From Lachnospiraceae bacterium (GTDB lineage: Bacteria; Bacillota; Clostridia; Lachnospirales; Lachnospiraceae), in contig JAPFDH010000108.1 in the NCBI GenBank assembly GCA_026169045.1, positions 24,882-88,881 on the forward strand: a stretch of DNA of 64,000 nucleotides, in the 5' to 3' direction. The notes under the pieces were generated by a model. That model was not told the DNA's origin and made no database searches. It saw only the letters and a list, made by a program, of their open reading frames with translations. The position numbers were made by a program, and so were the translations under genes. Numbering within the stretch: the stretch's first letter is position 1; every line of letters begins with the position of its first letter. This document shows positions 1 to 9,296 of the stretch, piece after piece.

Positions 1-107
1 TTTTCAAGGTATTGTCCATAGATGAACTACTTTAAGTCTACACGGAAAAAATATAATCTTTGGAATCTTGCTAGAATTACATTTTAATGAAGTTTACACT
101 TTGAAAA

Positions 108-135
108 TTGCATTTTTGCAATCATTCTGTATAAT
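108..135 (+). promoter_or_regulatory. Candidate sigma-A promoter of the accessory segment
   Basis: TTGCAT at 108-113 and TATAAT at 130-135 are separated by 16 bp, a good match to the housekeeping consensus. It would drive the HTH fragment, the small ORF and the metallophosphoesterase gene downstream. Inferred from sequence only. Confidence 0.45.
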
Positions 136-152
136 GGAAGCATGCGGAGGAG

Positions 153-263
153 ATGCGTGTCTATGGCTTTATTCGCAACATGAAAACAGTCAGCAGTGAT
201 ATTCTCATAGGTGTAGTAAAGAAATTTAAGGTATCGCCAGACTACATACTGGTGATGATGTAA
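153..263 (+). pseudogene. Fragment of an XRE-type HTH regulator
   Basis: A 36-codon frame reads MRVYGFIRNMKTVSSDILIG and continues to KKFKVSPDYI before a stop. This resembles the middle of small Cro/CI-type regulators found on clostridial mobile elements, where helix 3 is followed by 'DILIGLAKKFxVSxDYLLG'. The first helices and the C-terminal part are missing, so it is most likely a decayed remnant rather than a working repressor. It lies directly upstream of an accessory gene, which fits mobile-element debris. Family assignment is from memory of the motif. Confidence 0.4.
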
Positions 264-295
264 TAGTAATAATTTCCTAACAAATTGGACCGTTT

Positions 296-385
296 ATGAT
301 GCTAAATAAAGAAACTGCCAATTTATTTCATAAGATGGCGAAGAAGATGTTGGAATCGGTTAATGAAGAGATTGGGGTAAAGTAA
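296..385 (+). CDS. Small ORF (29 aa), possible truncated leader gene
   Basis: A 29-codon ORF starts MMLNKETANLFHKMAKKMLE and ends one base before the start of the metallophosphoesterase gene. It is Lys/Glu-rich and probably helical. The tight spacing suggests translational coupling or a remnant of an upstream gene. No clear ribosome binding site is visible and I do not recognise the family, so it may not be a real protein. Confidence 0.25.
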   Translation: MMLNKETANLFHKMAKKMLESVNEEIGVK

Positions 386-386
386 T

Positions 387-3300
387 ATGGCACAGTCGAA
401 AGTTAAAAAAATAATCAAGCAATTAAAAAGAAATGAAATTAAAGTTTTTGATATTCCTAATGAATATCAAAATTCTATTGAGATTGTATATTTTGAGCGT
501 AAATATGGCTTACGTATAACGAAAAAAAGAGGATTTGATATTATTTCAAATACTTTTTTTGTTGAAGAAGATTTAGTTCATATAGATATCACAGGTGAAG
601 AACAAAAGAAAAGTGTTTTTCGGTCATTTAAAGATTTTGAATCTTTTTACGTTTTTTTGAATGGAGATATATATGATAATGCATGCTATACATTTTGCCA
701 CCAATTAGATTTCACCACGTTTTCTTGTGAAGTTGATTTTGAGAAGTTGATGGAAAAAAAGTCATTTATCAAAAATACAATAGATGACTATTCCATTGAA
801 TTGTCAAGAGAAGAAAAAGAAAGTTATGAAAAAGGTAAGCATATTCATAAACAGTGTCAACAATGGACTGAAAAATTTAATAATTGTAAAAGTTGTAATG
901 AACTTATGGATGTTACGAATGATTATGAGAAATCTAAACTATCAGCTATTTTGGATGTTACCTTTTTCCTTTTCCAGTATATTTTTGCAGATATTGAAGA
1001 TAAACATCGTTTTACTATTATTATGGAATATATGTCTTCCGGTGCTGACCCACAATATAAATTAATCTATGCGTTATGTTCAATATATAACCCAGATGAT
1101 GTTATGCAGTCATTTTGTTACTTTTTGGGAGCAAAGGGAACCGTATATAAATATAAGAAGAAATTAAAAAAGTATATCTGTTATTTGAAAAAAGGTGAAA
1201 TTGAATTTGATTCAAAAGCATTCTTTGATAAGAGAATACACTACTATTGCGAAAAAACTCGAGGAAGGTATAAAAAGGATAGCAAATATGAGCCAATTAC
1301 AACAATTGATAGATATTTTGAAACTTTTAATACCTTTATTGATTATCGAAGTGGAGATTTAACATATTGTGATTTATCCGATGCTCTTGAATGTAATGAG
1401 GATTTTTCCAAGTATACCGTTGATGAAACAACAAAGCTTCCGATTCATGCAGCCATGGATGTCATATATTCTGTAAAAAAATATTATCATAATGGGGAAT
1501 TTCATGTAATACAGAAGTGGACTAATAAATCTGGTAGTGTACTTAAAGAAAATAATCATAAATTTAACTTCTTTTTTGATTTTGCTTTTTTTCTTAAAGG
1601 AAATTTATCTGACGCGGATTTGCTTTTTTGTGATGGTCTTGACAATTTAGAGCAGTGGGATTTTATTGATTTTACAGATGCGAAAATGAAAAGTAATTTG
1701 TGTAAAAAGCTTGGTTTACAATATGATACTTATACAATTAACTTGAATCTTATAGAATCCTTTGACTGTATTGAAAAAAACGAATTCGAAACTGCTTCAG
1801 TTCTTCAGTCTTCAAGAGATTTGGTATCAAAAGCAGCAAGACGAGACTTATCAACATATGATTTAAATTTTGATAATAAATGCCAAAAAGTTCACTATAT
1901 TTCAGATATTCATCTTATGCACAGGATACAAAATGCCGGGTGTCGTTCAAAAGAAGATGTACAGTATGTGGTACAAAAAATAGTTGATGCTATTGTCGAT
2001 GAGAACGTCAGATTATTGCTAATTGGTGGAGATGTCTCTTCGGATTTTGAAGTGTTTCAACTATTTGTAAAGTTGCTTCATAAGTCATTGAGCCGAAACA
2101 CTTTGGTTGTTTTTACACTTGGAAATCATGAGTTATGGAGTTTTCCGGGTTTTCAAATAGAACAGGTTATTTCAAAATATCGAACTATTTTAGAAGAATA
2201 TGGGATGTATTTACTTCATAATGATCTTCTTTACAAAGAAGATTGCGATTGGTCTGCTGATTCGAATATAGGAATACATATGATTAAATATCGCGATTTG
2301 TGTCAATTGAATGAAAAGCAGATTTCTGATCGTTTGCAAAGTGCAAGATATGTGATTCTCGGCGGATTGGGCTTTTCAGGATATAATACGGAGTTTAATG
2401 CTGATAATGGCATTTATCGAATGACTATGGACAGAACTATTGAAATAAAAGAATCTAAAATTTTTGAAGATTTGTATAATCGGTTATGCCCTATCTTCGC
2501 CAATAAGAACACGATTATTTTAACACATACACCAAAAAAAGATTGGTGCAGAGAAGCAGAACCTGATAAAAATTATGTTTATGTAAGTGGACATACACAC
2601 AGGAATTTTTTCCATGATGATGGTGAGTATAGAGTTTATTCAGACAATCAAGTTGGATACCATATCGAAAATCCTCACTTGAAAACTTTTTTAATTGAAA
2701 ACGATTATGATTGTTTTTCTGATTATGAGGATGGAATATTTGAGATTACGAGTGAGCAGTACAATGACTTTTGCCGAGGGAAAAATATATCAATGACCTT
2801 TCAGAGAGAAGTAAATGTACTCTATATGTTAAAAAAGAAGGGGTATTATTGTTTTATCCACAAATCAAGAAGTGGTAGTCTTACTATTCTTGACGGCGGT
2901 GCCATGAAAAAATTGGAAATTCAAGATGTTCAGTATTATTATAATAATATGGACATCATGATTTCTGCGATAAAAACGCCGCTTGACAAGTTTATTTCAT
3001 TTCAAAAACGAATTGCAGATATGGTAAAACAAATTGGTGGAATTGGTACAATTCATGGTAGCATAGTTGACATTGATTTTTATAATCATATATATGTGAA
3101 TCCATTTGATTTATCAATAACAGGGTATTGGGCATCAGATATAATTAACAAAATTGTATATCCGTCTATTCCTACCTTATTAGAAAAAAATTGCCCTGTA
3201 ATGTTTGGCGAATATGTTAAACTTCTTAAAGGCAATAGTGAAAATCCATTAGCGTTGAAACAACAAACAAATATTACAGTATTACCACAGACATATCTTG

Positions 3301-3419
3301 ATACGGATATTTACAAGGCTTCAAGAGAAATAAAGAGGATGCAGAAACTTAGTTCGAACATATTAACATCTTGGTATGAAGATATTCTACATAAAAGAAC
3401 TAAAATTGAATTTACATAG
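387..3419 (+). CDS. Large calcineurin-like metallophosphoesterase protein, function unknown
   Basis: This 1010-residue protein has a calcineurin-like phosphoesterase core at about residues 505-740. Its metal-binding signatures are visible in order: SDIHL, GGDVSSD, GNHELW, a histidine in LTHTP and SGHTHRN. These correspond to the D-x-H, GD, GNHE, H and GHTH motifs of the family, so phosphoesterase or nuclease-type hydrolysis is likely. The roughly 500-residue N-terminal region and 270-residue C-terminal region are not recognised. There is no signal peptide or obvious membrane segment, so it is probably cytoplasmic. The gene is strikingly AT-rich and flanked by mobile-element debris on both sides, which suggests acquired cargo. 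A defence or toxin role is possible but only a guess. Confidence 0.75.
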   Translation: MAQSKVKKIIKQLKRNEIKVFDIPNEYQNSIEIVYFERKYGLRITKKRGFDIISNTFFVEEDLVHIDITGEEQKKSVFRSFKDFESFYVFLNGDIYDNACYTFCHQLDFTTFSCEVDFEKLMEKKSFIKNTIDDYSIELSREEKESYEKGKHIHKQCQQWTEKFNNCKSCNELMDVTNDYEKSKLSAILDVTFFLFQYIFADIEDKHRFTIIMEYMSSGADPQYKLIYALCSIYNPDDVMQSFCYFLGAKGTVYKYKKKLKKYICYLKKGEIEFDSKAFFDKRIHYYCEKTRGRYKKDSKYEPITTIDRYFETFNTFIDYRSGDLTYCDLSDALECNEDFSKYTVDETTKLPIHAAMDVIYSVKKYYHNGEFHVIQKWTNKSGSVLKENNHKFNFFFDFAFFLKGNLSDADLLFCDGLDNLEQWDFIDFTDAKMKSNLCKKLGLQYDTYTINLNLIESFDCIEKNEFETASVLQSSRDLVSKAARRDLSTYDLNFDNKCQKVHYISDIHLMHRIQNAGCRSKEDVQYVVQKIVDAIVDENVRLLLIGGDVSSDFEVFQLFVKLLHKSLSRNTLVVFTLGNHELWSFPGFQIEQVISKYRTILEEYGMYLLHNDLLYKEDCDWSADSNIGIHMIKYRDLCQLNEKQISDRLQSARYVILGGLGFSGYNTEFNADNGIYRMTMDRTIEIKESKIFEDLYNRLCPIFANKNTIILTHTPKKDWCREAEPDKNYVYVSGHTHRNFFHDDGEYRVYSDNQVGYHIENPHLKTFLIENDYDCFSDYEDGIFEITSEQYNDFCRGKNISMTFQREVNVLYMLKKKGYYCFIHKSRSGSLTILDGGAMKKLEIQDVQYYYNNMDIMISAIKTPLDKFISFQKRIADMVKQIGGIGTIHGSIVDIDFYNHIYVNPFDLSITGYWASDIINKIVYPSIPTLLEKNCPVMFGEYVKLLKGNSENPLALKQQTNITVLPQTYLDTDIYKASREIKRMQKLSSNILTSWYEDILHKRTKIEFT

Positions 3420-3938
3420 AATTAGAAATTTTGCTTATTGGAGCTTATGAAAAAATGCGATTGTAAATCATGGGAGTAGGATAAGAGAAGATTCCTTTAA
3501 ATGCGTCCTGTCTGCTGATGAAACCACTCCTGTGTTTGTAGTTCCACGCCATACAATCACAGTCTTGCTTTCTTGTTGCTTCAAATGTGCTTGCCCTTCC
3601 CGGCGGCAACCTCATTTTCGCAGCAACGCCGACAGAGCGTATAACACACTACACTTTGCAAGCAAAGTCGTGTGCCAAGAGGTAAGCCCCTTTGGAACCC
3701 CTATTTTGTCGGAGTGTGTAGTCACACTTCCTCCAAAATGCAAAATAAGCGGTCATAATCTGCTGTTGAAATTCAAGAATTTTTTCGGCTGGCAGATTGA
3801 TATTTAGAATGATATAAACAGCGGAGGATGTTCGGGAAAATAGGCAAACATTTCAGGCAGTTAATCAAAAATATGATAGAATAGGTTGGAAAACAGTGAG
3901 TCGTAAGAAATAGCAAATGAAGATTTGGAGGATTGATT
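3420..3938. other. Non-coding stretch with probable conjugative-element remnant
   Basis: About 520 bp lie between genes. Positions roughly 3500-3830 are clearly GC-richer than both neighbours and, read on the minus strand, resemble the region next to mobilisation genes in Tn1549-like conjugative transposons as I remember it. Frames in it are short and broken. I see no complete gene. The DinB-like gene's promoter and ribosome binding site lie in the last 100 bp. Confidence 0.35.
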
Positions 3939-4595
3939 ATGAATAAAGAATGGTCGGAACTTAATAAAGCAATGCAAACACAAATTAGGAAGAAAGATAC
4001 TTATGAAGCTGGTATCGATACATTGTTTGGGTTGCGGAATCGGTTAATGGAAGTTTTAACCGGTTTCTATACCGAATTAAATAGAGAGGAATTTAATGCA
4101 ATTCCCTTTTTAAATGCGGACGGTTATCATAGTAAAACCATTGCATATTCAATCTGGCATATATTTCGTATTGAAGATATAGTTGCACATAGTTTGATAA
4201 ACGGAGATGAACAGATTCTTTTTACAGGAAATTATCAGGAACGAATAAATTCACCCATAATTACAACAGGAAATGAACTTGTAAAACAGCAGATTGCAGA
4301 TTTTTCAATGCAGCTTAATTTGAAGGAGCTTTATTCATATATTTTTGAGGTAAAAGCAAGTACTGAAAAGATAATCAAAAATCTCTCTTATGCCGAATTA
4401 AAAAAGAAAGTATCAGAAGAAAGGAAAGAATACTTAAAATCGTTAAATGTTGTAAGTAATGATGAAAATGCAATTTGGTTGATTGATTATTGGTGCAACA
4501 AAGATATACGAGGATTGATCCAAATGCCATTTTCAAGACATTGGATTATGCACATAGAGGCAAGTTTACGTATTAGGAACAAAATACATTTATAA
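3939..4595 (+). CDS. DinB-superfamily protein
   Basis: The product is about 218 residues with the helical DinB/YfiT-type pattern. It has 'SIWHIFRIEDIVAHS' near residue 70 and a C-terminal 'SRHWIMHIEASLRI', whose histidines are candidate ligands of the usual divalent-metal site. DinB-fold proteins often act as thiol-dependent transferases, but the substrate here cannot be read. The ATG at 3939 is preferred over an in-frame TTG at 3933 because TTGGAGG at 3925-3931 is well spaced for it. It is monocistronic, next to accessory DNA. Confidence 0.65.
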   Translation: MNKEWSELNKAMQTQIRKKDTYEAGIDTLFGLRNRLMEVLTGFYTELNREEFNAIPFLNADGYHSKTIAYSIWHIFRIEDIVAHSLINGDEQILFTGNYQERINSPIITTGNELVKQQIADFSMQLNLKELYSYIFEVKASTEKIIKNLSYAELKKKVSEERKEYLKSLNVVSNDENAIWLIDYWCNKDIRGLIQMPFSRHWIMHIEASLRIRNKIHL

Positions 4596-4778
4596 ATCTG
4601 TGGGTTATAGGTTATCGAAAATAATAGTGAAGCTAGTCTGCTATTAACTGTTTTATTTTGACATGTTAATGGAGGAGTTTTTGTAAGAACTGAAAATTTA
4701 TAAGGAAAGGCTGGAAGAGTTAGAGAAAACTAAGAGCTGAATTGAGGGTTTTGATTTATCTATAGCTGCTAGATGTGT

Positions 4779-4807
4779 GAGCCCTGTATGCACAGGGCTC
4801 TTTTTTG
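4779..4807 (+). terminator. Rho-independent terminator
   Basis: GAGCCCTG at 4779-4786 pairs with CAGGGCTC at 4793-4800 over a 6-nt loop, followed by TTTTTT. It lies 180 bp after the DinB-like gene. The bases between hold only short broken frames. Confidence 0.85.
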
Positions 4808-4872
4808 GTTTGGATTAGTGACATTATGTTATATGAAATACCGAATAAATTTTAATGAAAATGAACGGAAGA

Positions 4873-5826
4873 TTATAAAGAACCAGACTTGTGGTGTTTC
4901 TTTCGGAAGGAATCAGGGGAATAACCGGTATTTTTTTTGAACACTCTGGCAAAATAACCGGAATCATTATATCCAACCATTTCGGAAATACGTGAGATGG
5001 AATGATCGGTTATACTTAAAAAGTATTTTGCGCGGTTGATTCGAAAACTGGTTATATATTCTGTAATATTCATTCCGGTATTTTTTTTGAATATATGGCT
5101 TAAATAAGAACTGTTACAGTGACAAGTTTGTGCGATTTGTTTGAGATCTAAGGGAGTATTGTAATTATTGTAATTTTTCAAAATATAGTCCTTCGCGGTA
5201 TCTACAACATAATTTTTACTGTCACAGTCCAAGGGTTTTAGAGAAGTATAACCTGTGCATAAAGAATTGCATTGAACATAGAGACTGATCCAATTTGTCA
5301 AAATATTCATATCAGCAGCCAGATCAGAGATCTGAAATGTAATTTGGTGGGCAGTTTCAAAAAAATAATCATAAAGAAGTTTATTTTCGATTTTTAATTG
5401 TGCTGATATCTTTTCCAGATGTTGTTTGACTAAATCTTTATTGGAGTAAAATTCCCCTACAGTAAAATAGCCGATGACTTGTTGCCCAAGGAGAACCGGA
5501 AAAATAAATTCTTCCAATCCCATAGGACATTTTCCATAGAAAGGTGCCGATGCTTTCTGAACGATATCACATAATTTTTCTTTGGAACAATAACAGATAT
5601 TACATGCATCCGGCTGTGCTTTTATATAATTGCAGAAGGAATTATTATGAGAATAATATGTCAGTAAGAGTGCCCCAATTTTGTAGTCATTTAGAAAAAT
5701 ACCTATATTATCATGGTACTGTAATTGAACACCATATTGATCAGTGATCTTATTGATAAAAATACGTAAAGATTCAATGGGAGAGGAATCCCATGGATGT
5801 AGTTGTTTATTTTGTTGTATGAACAT
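4873..5826 (-). CDS. AraC-family regulator with PocR-like sensor domain
   Basis: This 317-residue regulator has an N-terminal PocR-type ligand-binding region (about residues 20-190). It contains the cysteine cluster typical of that domain (CNICYCSKEKLCD and YGKCPMG) and the 'FPVLLGQQVIGYFTVGEF' strand-turn-strand. The C-terminal 100 residues are a double helix-turn-helix AraC domain ending 'YFARVFKKNTGYSPDSFR'. It is probably a sugar- or diol-responsive activator. It lies 150 bp downstream of, and on the same strand as, the glycosidase gene, so that gene is the likely target or operon partner. PocR domains bind small hydrophobic or diol ligands in characterised members; the ligand here is unknown. 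Confidence 0.8.
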   Translation of the reverse strand: MFIQQNKQLHPWDSSPIESLRIFINKITDQYGVQLQYHDNIGIFLNDYKIGALLLTYYSHNNSFCNYIKAQPDACNICYCSKEKLCDIVQKASAPFYGKCPMGLEEFIFPVLLGQQVIGYFTVGEFYSNKDLVKQHLEKISAQLKIENKLLYDYFFETAHQITFQISDLAADMNILTNWISLYVQCNSLCTGYTSLKPLDCDSKNYVVDTAKDYILKNYNNYNTPLDLKQIAQTCHCNSSYLSHIFKKNTGMNITEYITSFRINRAKYFLSITDHSISRISEMVGYNDSGYFARVFKKNTGYSPDSFRKKHHKSGSL

Positions 5827-5976
5827 TTCTTCACAGCTTTCTGTTTTTATAAAATGGGATATGTTAAATAAGCAGGAAAATCAACAGCAAAAGATCGATT
5901 TTTCTGCTTATTACAATAACATAGGAAAAAAATGTTCGCAAGATATTTAAAGAACCAGTAATGAAAGGCAAGCGTT

Positions 5977-7029
5977 CTATTTGAGAGGAATAAACAAATT
6001 GGTGGTAAATCGTTCGTCATTGTTCATTCTGGTTGCTCCGAAAAGCATGATAGGTGTCTCTTTTTGATCAAATAATAACCAGGGTCTTTCGATACGACTA
6101 TTATTTATACTTCCATCTTCCCATGTTACAGAATTTCCAAGAACAAAAGGATGTTTTGCCAGTTTCCAATTATTTACTCCTGTAGAAGATTCAAACAAAA
6201 CCAGGGCACCTTCGATACCTGTGAATGATGCTGTAGCATCGCGAACGATGGAATAGTAGGTTGCGTTTTTAGCAGAGTACCACAAAAAGGGATCTTCTAC
6301 TGCAAGAATTCCATTCCCTTCCATAATCAGACCGCTTTGTTTTTCAAAAGGACCCTCTGGGGTATTTGCTATGGCAATTCCCATTTTTACGATTCCATTT
6401 GGGGAGGAAGTATCTCCGTGGGTAGTATCTTTTACACCTTTGTAAATCATAAGTATTTTACCGTCAGGCATCTTAGTAACCGCTGGATTTGATACCAGCA
6501 TACTGTCCCATTGGGTATTACCGTCAGGGGTAAGCGTTTTATCCGGTGACACAATGGGGTGATCCAATCTGGTCCAGGGGCCATATAGATTGTTGGATAC
6601 GGCAAGACCGATTTGCTGTCTGTTTCGGTACTCATACCATTCGGGCGTGTATTCACCTGGAGTATCACTGATATCTTTTGGTGCCGTAGTTCCCATGTAG
6701 TATAAATAGTAAAGTCCATTTTTTTCGATAATATAGGGGTTATGGCAAGTGGTTCCGTCCCAAAAAGTTCGGTCACGCGGACCTAGTACGATATCATGGA
6801 AGTGATATGGTCCATCGATTTGTGCAGACACTGCATGGGCGATTTCTGAATGAGATACCCATCCTTGAACAAATCCATATTCTAATTTCCAGCGGGAATA
6901 AAATACATGATACATTCCAGCTTTATCTTTGATATATGATCCGCACCAGGTGTAATATCCATTATCCAGCAACATATTTTTATGGGGAACTGGCTGGATC
7001 ATTTGCGAAATATTGTATTCGATATTCAT
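5977..7029 (-). CDS. GH43/GH117-like five-bladed propeller glycosidase
   Basis: The 350-residue protein has the repeated 'NPYIIEKNGLYYLYYMGTT' and 'DPFLWYSAKNATYYSIVRDA' blades of the GH43/GH117-type beta-propeller glycosidases. Several blades carry conserved acidic residues, for example DRTFWDG and EDPFLW. There is no signal peptide, so it probably acts on oligosaccharides in the cytoplasm. The ATG is preceded by AGGAGG, which supports this start. The regulator downstream on the same strand suggests a small sugar-utilisation locus. Exact substrate and family number are not decidable by eye. Confidence 0.65.
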   Translation of the reverse strand: MNIEYNISQMIQPVPHKNMLLDNGYYTWCGSYIKDKAGMYHVFYSRWKLEYGFVQGWVSHSEIAHAVSAQIDGPYHFHDIVLGPRDRTFWDGTTCHNPYIIEKNGLYYLYYMGTTAPKDISDTPGEYTPEWYEYRNRQQIGLAVSNNLYGPWTRLDHPIVSPDKTLTPDGNTQWDSMLVSNPAVTKMPDGKILMIYKGVKDTTHGDTSSPNGIVKMGIAIANTPEGPFEKQSGLIMEGNGILAVEDPFLWYSAKNATYYSIVRDATASFTGIEGALVLFESSTGVNNWKLAKHPFVLGNSVTWEDGSINNSRIERPWLLFDQKETPIMLFGATRMNNDERFTTNLFIPLK

Positions 7030-7250
7030 ATGTTACGCCTCCTTCTAAATGTTTCTTTTCCTTTATCATACACAAAATGAATAATTAGAAAAATATAAAA
7101 TTTTTGATAGTTTCCAGTATTATTTTTAGGTAAATGGAATAAGCACTTTCTATTTCGATAGTAATGAAATGAAGTAATTTTTTTAATATATATCTTTACA
7201 GAAATTAAAAAAAATAGGATAATAAAAGAAAAGGTATGGGAGGTGGTGCT

Positions 7251-8198
7251 ATGGAAAGGGAAAGAATGGCAGCACTGAAGATGTTGGATGAGATGAATCA
7301 AGTAATCTTAGGAAAGAAGCAATTTACCTTTCAAGTGTTGGCAGCGTTATTGGCAGATGGACATATATTGCTGGAAGATATTCCCGGTGTGGGGAAAACA
7401 ACATTGGCTTTGGCTGTATCAAAAATGATGGGCCTTTCTTGGAAAAGAGTTCAGTTTACTCCGGATGTTCTTCCCTCCGATTTGACCGGTTTTACAATGT
7501 ATCGAAGGGATATTCAGAAGTTTGTGTATCAGCCGGGAGCAGTATTTTGTAATTTGTTATTGGCGGATGAAATTAATCGTACCTCTCCTAAAACACAATC
7601 TGCGCTTTTGGAAGTTATGGAAGAGCGTCAAGTGACTGTGGATGGAGAAACGAGAGAAGTTCCTGTTCCGTTTTTTGTAATAGCAACACAAAATCCTATA
7701 GGAGCCACCGGTACACAAAGACTTCCGGAAGCACAGATGGACCGTTTTCTGGTTTCACTGACCATAGGATATCCCAATTTTGAAAATGAAGTATTAATGG
7801 CGAAAGATGTAAATAAAGGAAAACGGGCGGATCGGGCACAAATAATCATGGATACAGATATGGTTCGGAGAATTCAAAATAATGTACAAGAAATATATAT
7901 TCATGATGAAATTTATGCGTACATAGTAAAATTGATGGATGCGACAAGAAATCATCCCGATTTGGAAATGGGGGTAAGTCCTCGGGGAACAATTGCAATG
8001 GTAAAAATGGCACGTGCAGTAGCATGGTTATCCGGGCAGGATTTTGTTTCTCCATTGGATGTGAGCGGTCAGTTTCTGGCTGTGACCAGACATAGAGTGA
8101 AGCTTAGCAGAAAAGCGGAAATGGAAGAACGTGGGCGTGAGACGGTATTAAGAGAAATTCTGGAATCAGTGGAGAAACCAGCGTTGAGAAAGATGTGA
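7251..8198 (+). CDS. MoxR-type AAA+ ATPase
   Basis: This 315-residue AAA+ ATPase has Walker A GVGKTT near residue 50, Walker B LLLADEINR, sensor motif 'ATQNPIG' and the C-terminal lid 'VSPRGTIAMVKMARAVAW'. That is the standard length and motif order for the MoxR/RavA-like group, which act as chaperones for metal- or vWA-containing partners. GGGAGGTG at 7238-7245 serves ATG 7251; an in-frame ATG at 7236 overlaps this Shine-Dalgarno sequence and is rejected. It is the first gene of a MoxR-DUF58-transglutaminase operon, with only 3 bp to the next gene. Confidence 0.9.
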   Translation: MERERMAALKMLDEMNQVILGKKQFTFQVLAALLADGHILLEDIPGVGKTTLALAVSKMMGLSWKRVQFTPDVLPSDLTGFTMYRRDIQKFVYQPGAVFCNLLLADEINRTSPKTQSALLEVMEERQVTVDGETREVPVPFFVIATQNPIGATGTQRLPEAQMDRFLVSLTIGYPNFENEVLMAKDVNKGKRADRAQIIMDTDMVRRIQNNVQEIYIHDEIYAYIVKLMDATRNHPDLEMGVSPRGTIAMVKMARAVAWLSGQDFVSPLDVSGQFLAVTRHRVKLSRKAEMEERGRETVLREILESVEKPALRKM

Positions 8199-8201
8199 TC
8201 T

Positions 8202-9296
8202 ATGAAAAAAATAGTATATATTTTTATATGGGGTATGATCTTTTATATTGCTGGATTATTTAGAATAGAATCTGTTTTGGCAGCAGCTTTGGCAATGGCG
8301 GTATTTGGAGTTTTACTGTTTTTGGAAGTGATCATACAGTCATTTTTACTGCAGGTAACATTGGATATGGAAGAGACATGGGGGAAAAAAGGTAACGATG
8401 TTTCAGGTAAAATTGTATTGCATAATAAATTCTTTTTCCCGGTTTCAAAAATGTGCATCGGTGTAGAATACTGTTATGAGCCATATGGAACAAAGGAACT
8501 GAAAAAAATAAAAGGAGTTTTGGAAGGAAAAGGAAAGGGGGAAATGTTTTTTTCGGTTCAGCCAATGTATAGTGGTGTTGTGAAGATCAAGCTTGTATGG
8601 ATAAAGGTGTGGGATATTTTAGGTATATTTGGGAAGAAAAGGAAGATTGGTCAGGAAAAGGAAATGGTAATTTTTCCTTATGATCTGTGTATGAGGATTA
8701 ACGGAGATGAAATAAAGACAGAAATGATAATCTGTCAGGATAAAATGATGCAAAGCAGCCCCGGAGATACTCCTCCTGATGTTTTCCAAATTCATCCATA
8801 TCAGCCAGGTGAACCTATACGAGTGGTGCATTGGAAATTATCTGCCCGATTAGATGATATGATGAGCCGCCAATACAGTAAGGAAACACAGTTGTTACCA
8901 GTTTTATATTTGTATAGAGAAAAAATACAGGATGCAAGTTTGGAGTATCTGGATGCGTATTGGGAAATGACAGAAGCTTTATCAAGAGGTTTTATGCTGG
9001 CCGGGATTTCTCATGTAGTAATTTGGAATGATCAGAAAGAATGCTTTCATAAGATGGAAATTTATGGGGAGCGGGATTTTTTGCAGACATGGAAAAACGC
9101 TATGCTATATAGTGTGGAAATGGATAAGCAAACCCAGAGAAAACTTTATGAAAGTCTCCAGAGAGAGCTTGGCGAATATATACCACTTGTCAGTGCGAGA
9201 CAGGATCTAAGTATTTGGAAAAATGATAAGAGGATGATTCAATTTTCATGGAAAAACTATCGTGAGGAAATAGAAAAGAGGTGGTTTTCTGTTTAG
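8202..9296 (+). CDS. DUF58 membrane-anchored protein
   Basis: The 364-residue protein starts with two hydrophobic helices (about residues 4-45). It contains the DUF58 signature 'YQPGEPIRVVHWKLSARLDDMMSRQY' near residue 200, the start of a vWA-like fold. Proteins of this family accompany MoxR ATPases and transglutaminase-like membrane proteins in an operon conserved across bacteria. Their biochemical role is unresolved. The gene overlaps the likely start of the next gene by 8 bp. Confidence 0.85.
   Translation: MKKIVYIFIWGMIFYIAGLFRIESVLAAALAMAVFGVLLFLEVIIQSFLLQVTLDMEETWGKKGNDVSGKIVLHNKFFFPVSKMCIGVEYCYEPYGTKELKKIKGVLEGKGKGEMFFSVQPMYSGVVKIKLVWIKVWDILGIFGKKRKIGQEKEMVIFPYDLCMRINGDEIKTEMIICQDKMMQSSPGDTPPDVFQIHPYQPGEPIRVVHWKLSARLDDMMSRQYSKETQLLPVLYLYREKIQDASLEYLDAYWEMTEALSRGFMLAGISHVVIWNDQKECFHKMEIYGERDFLQTWKNAMLYSVEMDKQTQRKLYESLQRELGEYIPLVSARQDLSIWKNDKRMIQFSWKNYREEIEKRWFSV

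Noticed and set aside
3532..3807. 91-codon plus-strand ORF
   Set aside because: Lies in the GC-rich remnant, has no ribosome binding site and no protein-like pattern; more likely debris.
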